A DNA stretch of 64,000 bases from Liolophura sinensis. Its lineage: Eukaryota > Mollusca > Polyplacophora > Chitonida > Chitonidae. Position numbers and translations under genes: made by a program. The stretch spans positions 88,307,836 through 88,371,835 of the forward strand of contig NC_088295.1 of NCBI RefSeq assembly GCF_032854445.1, written 5' to 3'. The notes under the pieces are model-generated. The model saw only the letters and a program-made list of their open reading frames with translations, searched no databases and was not told the DNA's origin. Positions 52,601 to 61,600 of the stretch are shown here, one piece after another; position 1 is the first letter of the stretch; every line of letters starts with the position of its first letter.

Positions 52601-55600
52601 GCCCAGTCGTTCAGAAACCCCTGATAGAACCATTTTGTTTACCTGCTTAAACAGTACGCTGGATTTATTACAGTGAGCCCTTTTTGTGTACAGGCAATTT
52701 GTTAACTTTCACAGCCATTAGGATATATTGGTTTGTAGGATTTGGCTGAGATTTCCAGCTCCTGTCAAACTGTTGGTGCTTGCCTACTCTGTCAAGCCAT
52801 CTCCCTCAGGGAATATATCTTCAGGGATATAAAATTGACAGAGTGTAATCTGGCTTTCCGGTCAAACTGTTCCCTGCAGAGTCATTTATATAATCGTTAC
52901 GCTAATAAATAAACTGGCCCTAGCACTGACTCAATAAGATTTGCACCACCATTGGGTGTATTAACTGACTAGGATGTAAAAACTTCCTCCTGGCTCTGCT
53001 GATTAAATCGTGGGGCTAAATTGAAACATAAAACTGTTCCAATGATTTTCTTTCGCAGCCAATCTAGGACAAAATGTTTGGCGAAAAGAAACCACTCGTA
53101 AATTGTTGGAATCTCGTAAAGCATTTAATATATACAGACCATCTATCATTGAGATAATAAGTGTATGGACAGGTCTAGATAAACGTGAAAATAACACGGC
53201 AAATTGGTGTAGAGGAGACTGGTATGGGACACCTTTGCCTATAATTTATCATGGCCAGCACAGCCTCAGGGCAACTTACATGTACTTGGACAAATTTAGA
53301 ATTCTTAATTCAGTCAGACTCAATAAAGCTTTTGCTTTAGATGACCCACTTTTGTGTTGTCGATCTGAGAGTATTAGCTAACTAGATTTATCTTCTTACC
53401 TTCCATTTCAATATACATACATTTATTTCAGTAGTATTGTGCGGCTGTGTAATAACTAAAATCATTATTTTACCTTTTATAATCAGTTTGTTGACTTCTC
53501 TAACTCAAATGAACATTTCCTTACCTGTTAAATATTCATATATGTACCTATATTGTGTCTTACAGTGTTAGGCCAACAGCGGTTTAAAGTGGAGCCCACA
53601 AACACTTCAGTACGCCAGGGGGGCACAGTGATCCTTAGTTGTACAGTACAGGACAAGGCAGGGCCTCTACAGTGGACGAGGAATGGCTTTGGCCTGGGGG
53701 AGGAGCGAGAGCTTCCAGGCTTCCCTCGTTACTCCATGATAGGCAGCGATGAATTAGGTGAGAACGTATAACACATGCAGTGTTCATGAGTGCCTGCAAC
53801 AGGTAACTCTTGCTACACCTCAGGCTTGCTCTGCATGGGCAACAACAGGTAACACCTACTGCACCTTAAGCTTGACCTGCACGGGCAACAACAGGTAACA
53901 CCTACTGCACCTTAAGCTTGACCTGCACGGGCAACAACAGGTAACACCTACTGCACCTTAAGCTTGACCTGCCTGGGCAACAACAGGTAACATCTACTGC
54001 ACCTTAAGCTTGACCTGCACGGGCAACAACAGGTAACACCTACTGCACCTTAAGCTTGACCTGCCTGGGCAACAACAGGTAACACCTACTGCACCCTAAG
54101 TTTGACCTGCACGGGCATAACAGGTAACACCTACTACACTTCAAGCTTGACCAGTATGGGAATCAGCAAATACATGTAACATTTACTGCACCTCGCAGAT
54201 GGAATTGAGTTTTACAGGTAACACCTACTACATCTCACAGATGCAATTGAGTTGTACAGGTAACACCTACTACACCTCACAGATGCAATTGGGTTTTACC
54301 GGTAACACCTACTATACCTCACAGATGGAATTGAGTTTTACCGGTAACACCTACTATACCTCACAGATGGAATTGAGTTTTACCGGTAACACCTACTATA
54401 CCTCACAGATGGAATTGAGTTTTACCGGTAACACCTACTGTACCTCACAGATGGAATTGAGTTTTACCGGTAACACCTACTATACCTCACAGATGGAATT
54501 GAGTTTTACCGGTAACACCTACTATACCTCACAGATGGAATTGAGTTTTACCGGTAACACCTACTATACCTCACAGATGGAAATGAGTTTTACCGGTAAC
54601 ACTTTATGAAACTACACCTCGCATCTGGGAGTAAGAGGTATAGATAACACAAGCTACATGTACATGTGCATGTACCTATCACACAAGACCTTCTGATCCA
54701 CAGGTAACACCAACTACATCGAATAGATGGCATTCACTTACACAGGTAACACCAATTACTTAGTCAACCTAGTTTAGCGGCTAGCACCCACAGGACAAGG
54801 TGAACAAGAAATCAACATTATTTACTGTTCACCGGTAGCATCTACTCTCAAACCAATCGTATTTGCTGTTCATAGACACCCGAGATGAGCTAGCATTGTT
54901 CATGACCTTGTTCCCATGGGAACACTTTTTTGAAATTCTAAGAAAAAACTTACTAGTTCCCCTGGAAGCATATGGCTGTTTTTGACTGTATGTGTGAAGA
55001 GAATTCATTTTTACCTGTGTGTGGCAACTCAAGCCTATACAAGTTGTCAGTACCAAGGTGTTTGTGTGCCTGTCCATTGTACATGAACATGTAAAAGGGT
55101 TCTGTGTGACTAGCAGATATCAATCAGCATGTAGCCGGACTGAAGGCGTTGATAACCAGCATACCATTTCCCCATTCAACACCTTCCTGCTAAGTCACTT
55201 ACTCAAGCTGCTGGGGTAGCTGTGAGCTGTAGAGATGATGGATGTAAGCTCAGTGTTTATGGGAAAGTCAGACTGAAGCTAACTGAAGGCATTGTCAGGT
55301 GGAATGATGGAAGCTAGGATGTATGGACCTTAAAGGGGCTTGTCAGTCTGTAGGTGGTGGCGTGAGAGATACACAGAGCACAGCAGGCAATCTGACCAGT
55401 CCATGGTAGTATTACACGCATCACTGCAATCCGCCTGTCATAAACCAGATTAGCTGTCTGACCAGTGATCCCTGTGTGAGGATTGACTGCCCCCTGTTCC
55501 TTCAGATCATGGTTTTAGTGTACACCAGTTGGTACCTTCAGATTGACACCATCAGGAGATCCTACTTCAACATATCTCAGTTAAACCCAAGTGCAACACG

Positions 55601-58600
55601 GTGGTACCCATCTTCAACATATCTCGGTTAAACCCAAGTGCAACACGTTTGTACCCATCTTCAACATATCTCGGTTAAACCCAAGTGCAACACGGTTGTA
55701 CCCATCTTCAACATATCTTGGTTATTCCCAACTTCAACATATCTCAGTTATACCCAAGTGCAGCACGTTTGTACCCATCTTCAACATATCTCGGTTATTC
55801 CCAACTTCAACATATCTCAGTTATACCAGACTTCAACATCTCAGTTATACCAAACTTCAGCATATCTCTGTTATAACCTGCCTTCAGTCTTTGATGTGTA
55901 CTTGTAGTAAGTACATTTTAGTGTACAATGTACACCTGTAATTATTTATGTTCACATACATATGTGAAATTGTTACATATGCCTCACCCCAGTTGGTTAA
56001 CATGCTGGCGCAGCGTAATGATTCAGAGGCCTCTCACCAATGCGGTCGCTGTGAGTTCAAGTCCAGCTCATGCTGGCTTCCTATCCGGCCGTACGTGGGA
56101 AGGCCTTCCAGCAGCCTGCGGAAAGTCATGGTTTCCCCCCGGGCATCCTTACCTCACCATGCCCTCCTGCTGGTGTACTAGATGCATCCTTACCTCACCA
56201 TGCCCTCCTGCTGGTGTACTAGATGCATCCTTACCTCACCATGACCCCGCTGCTGTACTAGATGCATCCTTACCTCACCATGCCCCCTCCCCCTGCTGCT
56301 GTACTAGATGCATCCTTACCTCACCATGCCCTCCTGTTGGTATACTAGATGCATCCTTACCTTACCGTGCCCCCCTGCTGCTGTACTAGATGTATCCTTA
56401 CCTTACCGTGCCCCCTGCTGCTGTACTAGATGTATCCTTACCTCACCATGCCCCCTCCCCCTGCTGCTGTACTAGATGCATCTTGACCTCACCATGCCCT
56501 CCTGTTGGTATACTAGATGCATCCTTACCTTACCGTGCCCCCCTGCTGCTGTACTAGATGCATCCTTACCTTACCGTGCCCCCTGCTGCTGTACTAGATG
56601 TATCCTTACCTCACCATGCCCTCCTGCTGCTGTACTAGATGCATCCTTACCTCACCATGCCCTCCTGCTGCTGTACTAGATGTATCCTTACCTCACCATG
56701 ATCTCCTGCTGCTGTACTAGATGCATCCTTACCTCACCATGATCTCCTGCTGCTGTACTAGATGTATCCTTACCTCACCATGCCCTCCTGCTGCTGTACT
56801 AGATGCATCCTTACCTTACCGTGCCCCCTGCTGCTGTACTAGATGTATCCTTACCTCACCATGCCCCCTCCCCCTGCTGCTGTACTAGATGCATCCTTAC
56901 CTCACCATGCCCTCCTGTTGGTATACTAGATGCATCCTTACCTTACCGTGCCCCCCCTTCTGCTGTACTAGATGCATCCTTACCTTACCATGCCCCCCTG
57001 CTGCTGTACTAGATGCATCCTTACCTCACCATGCCCCCTCCCCCTGCTGCTGTACTAGATGCATCCTTACCTCACCATGCCCTCCTGCTGGTGTACTAGA
57101 TGCATCCTTACCTTACCATGCCCCCCTGCTGCTGTACTAAATGCATCCTTACCTCACCATGCCCTTCTGCTGGTGTACTAGATGCATCCTTACCTCACCA
57201 TGCCCTCCTGCTGCTGTACTAGATGCATCCTTACCTTACCATGCCTCCCCCCCCCCCTGCTGCTGTACTAGATGCATCCTTACCTCACCATGCCCCCTCT
57301 CCCTGCTGCTGTACTAGATGCATCCTTACCTCACCATGCCCCCTCCCCCTGCTGCTGTACTAGATACATCCTTACCTCACCATGCCCTCCTGCTGCTGTA
57401 CTAGATGTATCCTAACCTCACCATGCCCTCCTGCTGCTGTACTAGATGCATCCTTACCTCACCATGATCTCCTGCTGCTGTACTAGATGCATCCTTATCT
57501 CACCATGCCCTCCTGCTGCTGTACTAGATGTATCCTAACCTCACCATGCCCTCCTGCTGCTGTACTAGATGCATCCTTACCTCACCATGCCCTCCTGCTG
57601 CTGTACTAGATGCATCCTTATCTCACCATGCCCTCCTGCTGGTGTACTAGATGCAATCCTTATCTCACCATGCCCTCCTGCTGCTGTACTAGATGCATCC
57701 TTACCTCACCATGCCCCCCCCCCCCGCTGCCGTACTAGATGCATCCTTACCTCACCATGCCCCCTCCCCCTGCTGCTGTACTAGATGCATCCTTACCTCA
57801 GCATGCCCTCCTGCTGCTGTACTAGATGTATCCTTACCTCACCATGCCCTCCTGCTGCTGTACTAGATGCATCCTTACCTCACCATGATCTGCTGCTGCT
57901 GTACTAGATGCATCCTTACCTCACCATGCCCTCCTGCTGCTGTACTAGATGTATCCTTACCTCACCATGATCTCCTGCTGGTGTACTGGATGCATCCTTA
58001 CCTCACCATGATCTCCTGCTGCTGTACTAGATGCATCCTTACCTCACCATGCCCTCCTGCTGCTGTACTAGATGTATCCTTACCTCACCATGCCCTCCTG
58101 CTGCTGTACTAGATGCATCCTTACCTCACCATGATCTGCTGCTGCTGTACTAGATGCATCCTTACCTCACCATGCCCTCCTGCTGCTGTACTAGATGTAT
58201 CCTTACCTCACCATGATCTCCTGCTGGTGTACTGGATGCATCCTTACCTCACCATGATCTCCTGCTGCTGTACTAGATGCATCCTTACCTCACCATGCCC
58301 TCCTGCTGCTGTACTAGATGCATCCTTACCTCACCATGATCTGCTGCTGCTGTACTAGATGCATCCTTACCTCACCATGCACTCCTGCTGCTGTACTAGA
58401 TGCATCCTTACCTCACCATGATCTCCTGCTGCTGTACTAGATGCATCCTTACCTCACCATGCCCTCCTGCTGCTGTACTAGATGCATCCTTACCTCACCA
58501 TGCCCTCCTGCTGCTGTACTAGATGCATCCTTACCTCACCATGCCCTCCTGCTGCTGTACTAGATGTGTCCTTACCTCACCATGATCTCCTGCTGCTGTA

Positions 58601-61600
58601 CTAGATGCATCCTTACCTCACCATGATCTCCTGCTGCTGTACTAGATGCATCCTTACCTCACCATGCCCTCCTGCTGCTGTACTAGATGCATCCTTACCT
58701 CACCATGCCCTCCTGCTGCTGTACTAGATGCATCCTTACCTCACCATGCCCTCCTGCTGCTGTACTAGACGCATCCTTACGTCACCATGCCCTCCTGCTG
58801 CTGTACTAGATGTATCCTTACCTCACCATGCCCTCCTGCTGCTGTACTAGATGCATCCTTACCTCACCATGATCTCCTGCTGCTGTACTAGATGCATCCT
58901 TACCTCACCATGCCCTCCTGCTGCTGTACTAGATGCATCCTTACCTCACCATGATCTCCTGCTGGTGTACTAGATGCATCCTTACCTCACCATGCCCTCC
59001 TGCTGCTGTACTAGATACATCCTTACCTCACCATGATCTCCTGCTGCTGTACTAGACGCATCCTTACGTCACCATGCTCTCTTGCTGCTGTACTAGATGC
59101 ATCCTTACCTCACCATGCCCTCCTGCTGCTGTACTAGATGCATCCTTACCTCACCATGCACTCCTGCTGCTGTACTAGATGCATCCTTACCTCACCATGC
59201 ACTCCTGCTGCTGTACTAGATGCATCCTTACCTCACCATGCACTCCTGCTGCTGTACTAGATGCATCCTTACCTCACCATGCACTCCTGCTGCTGTACTA
59301 GATGCATCCTTACCTCACCATGATCTCCTGCTGCTGTACTAGACGCATCCTTACGTCACCATGATCTCCTGCTGCTGTACTAGATGCATCCTTACCTCAC
59401 CATGCACTCCTGCTGCTGTACTAGATGCATCCTTACATCTTTGACTCACCATCACTCTTGCAGTGCACACTATCCCTGAACAACCATTTTTCATTTTAAC
59501 TGATGGTCTCAAAGTTTTTTTCCCCCCTCAATACATTAGTTTTCTCATGATAAATTAGACAAGTGTGCTAGCTAGGTAAGATGAAGGGGCAAACCTCTGT
59601 TTTCCCTTGTGGGAAAATAAATATCAGAAAAAACTGAGGCAAGTTGCTTTGGCAGTGTTTGGTTAAAACTGGTGTGATGTGGTAGGCTGGCACTGAGGAA
59701 GAAAGGCAGATGGTGTGGGTCAGTGTCACTGAAGGTCCCTGAGTGTATATCATATTAGTGTTGTTAGCAGTGGTGCCTGGATAATGGAATAATGGCTGGC
59801 AATTATGTAGCAGATCTGTAAACATTTGGTGAACAATAATCAGCTCAGGATTTTATTGTTTACTGAGTTTTCTATATAATAACATCAGAGATAGATGTAC
59901 ATATATTTGGGGGATGGATATCAGAGTGTTTTTTACAGAAAGGATGGTTTTATGGCAGTTTGTGTCAGGCATATGTGTGCAGGTAGGTGTCAGATAATGA
60001 TGAGGATCACTGCTGACTTAGGTCAGTGTCTGTCAGACATACCTGTAGACCTAGAGGTGAAATCAGGTCTGTGTGTATCAGGCATACCTGTACAGGTGGG
60101 TGTCAGATAATGATGAGGATCACTGCTGACTTAGGTCAGCGTCTGTCAGACATACCTGTAGACCTAGAGGTGAAATCAGGTCTGTGTGTATCAGGCATAC
60201 CTGTACAGGTGGGTGTCAGATAATGATGACGGATCACAGCTGATTTCCGGTCATTATGTATCAGACATATCTGTGCAGATGAATTCAGGAAGTGTGTATC
60301 AGACATACCTGTACAGGTGAATGTAGGTCAGTGTGTATCAGACATACCTGTACAGGTAAGTTCAGGTCAGTGTGTGTCAGACATACCTGTACAGGTGAAT
60401 TCAGGCAAGCATGTGTCAGACATACCTGTATAGATGGGTGTCCGATAATGATGAGGGATCATCACTGACTTCTGGTCAGTTTTTATCACATGTACCTGTA
60501 ACTGACAACAGATGGGTGTCTGACAATGGTATGAGCAAATGGTAATTCTGACAGTTTCCCCCACCCCCATGTGAAAACCATTGATTGCGTTGACATTTGA
60601 TGTCTTCGGGGAAATCTTAGATGGCATGTCATTCAAAAATGACATGAATAATAAGTTAGGAAGTAGAAGTAGAAGTGTCCTGTTATTGATTATGCTACTC
60701 GGGGACTGCTGGTTTTTATGGAATGGTGGTCAGGTACGTGTATGCTGGCGGGGGGAATGGGTGTTTGGGCATGTCAGTATGACAGGATCGTATGTCATCA
60801 TAGTGTTCTTGCCCAGCTTGTTCTCTCAGAGCCGAACTGGTGTCACACTCGTTAGCACTGAAACACTACATGGTGTTAGTACTCTCTCTCACTCCTGCTA
60901 TTGTAGTAAACATTGCTCTACTGTGTCTCACTCAGCAAACATTTTGAATTCTTTTGGCCTTACATTAGCATATTTAACCAACATGAGAAAAATAGTGGTT
61001 ATTTTTGTTCTGTGATAGTAGTTACAGGTTAGGACAAACAGCTATCTGATTCTACTGTGTTTATAAGATGCAGATATCACAGTTATCTGTTTGAAGTATT
61101 ACAGTGTAATTCTCCAGCCTTTTCTCCTGTTACCATCTTGTGTGATAGTTAACCTCTGAAGCCAGTACCTAGCCTTGAGACTAAGGTCATGAACTCTGCC
61201 CAGTTAACCTCTGAAGCCAGTACCTAACCTTGAGACTTAAGGTCATGAACTCTGCCCTGTGAGAAGGTACCTTGGGTGTGACAGAAATGTAAAGTATTCA
61301 TATAACAGCATGTATGCTTGGCTAGTTTTACCTGTGTTGTGATTTATTAGCATGTAGCTGTTTGCCAAGCGGAGTAGTCATTTCATCAGATCTGATGTTT
61401 TTCTTCTTCCTTTCCCAGGAGAGTATAATCTGATGATCGTGGATTCTCAGATTGAAGATGATGCAGAATTTCAGTGCCAAGTTGGTGCTACCGTCAATTC
61501 AGCGGGTATTCGCAGCAACAGTGCCCAGCTTAGCGTTCTGTGTGAGTACAGAAGTTACATCAATGTATTTTACAGAACTACCTTACAGTGCCACAAACTC

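Larger units (their letters stand above)
28638..53565 (+). other. Intron 1 of the Kirrel-family gene (24,928 bp)
   Basis: It begins GTGAGTCATT and ends TGTCTTACAG, splitting codon 33 after its first base. It contains no recognisable nested gene. Stretches between the listed repeats (28638-33243, 33384-35558, 36479-43130, 43743-44924, 45546-48230 and 48389-53565) are unique-looking noncoding DNA. Short open frames such as 29331-29651 (106 codons, plus) and 48880-49194 (104 codons, plus) show no domain. A first intron this long is common in large adhesion genes and often holds regulatory elements, but none can be pinned down here. Confidence 0.85.
53758..61418 (+). other. Intron 2 of the Kirrel-family gene (7,661 bp), mostly tandem repeats
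   Basis: It begins GTGAGAACG and ends TTTCCCAG, splitting codon 97 after its first base and so dividing Ig1. About 65% of its length is tandem repeat: a 46-bp array, a 42-bp array, a 47-bp array, a SINE joined to a 41-bp array, a 113-bp array and a 55-bp duplication, listed separately. The unique segments at 54610-55555, 59437-59974 and 60441-61147 show nothing coding. A frame at 60581-61015 (144 codons, plus) has no recognised domain. Confidence 0.9.

Noticed and set aside
54199-54609. 136-codon repeat frame MELSFTGNTYYTSQ
   Set aside because: Minisatellite with a 14-codon unit in intron 2, directly between two exons of the receptor gene.
55928-58358. Cysteine-rich repeat peptides (CCCTRCILTSPCPP and similar)
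   Set aside because: They arise from the 41-bp minisatellite read in shifting frames, and the frames stop every few units.
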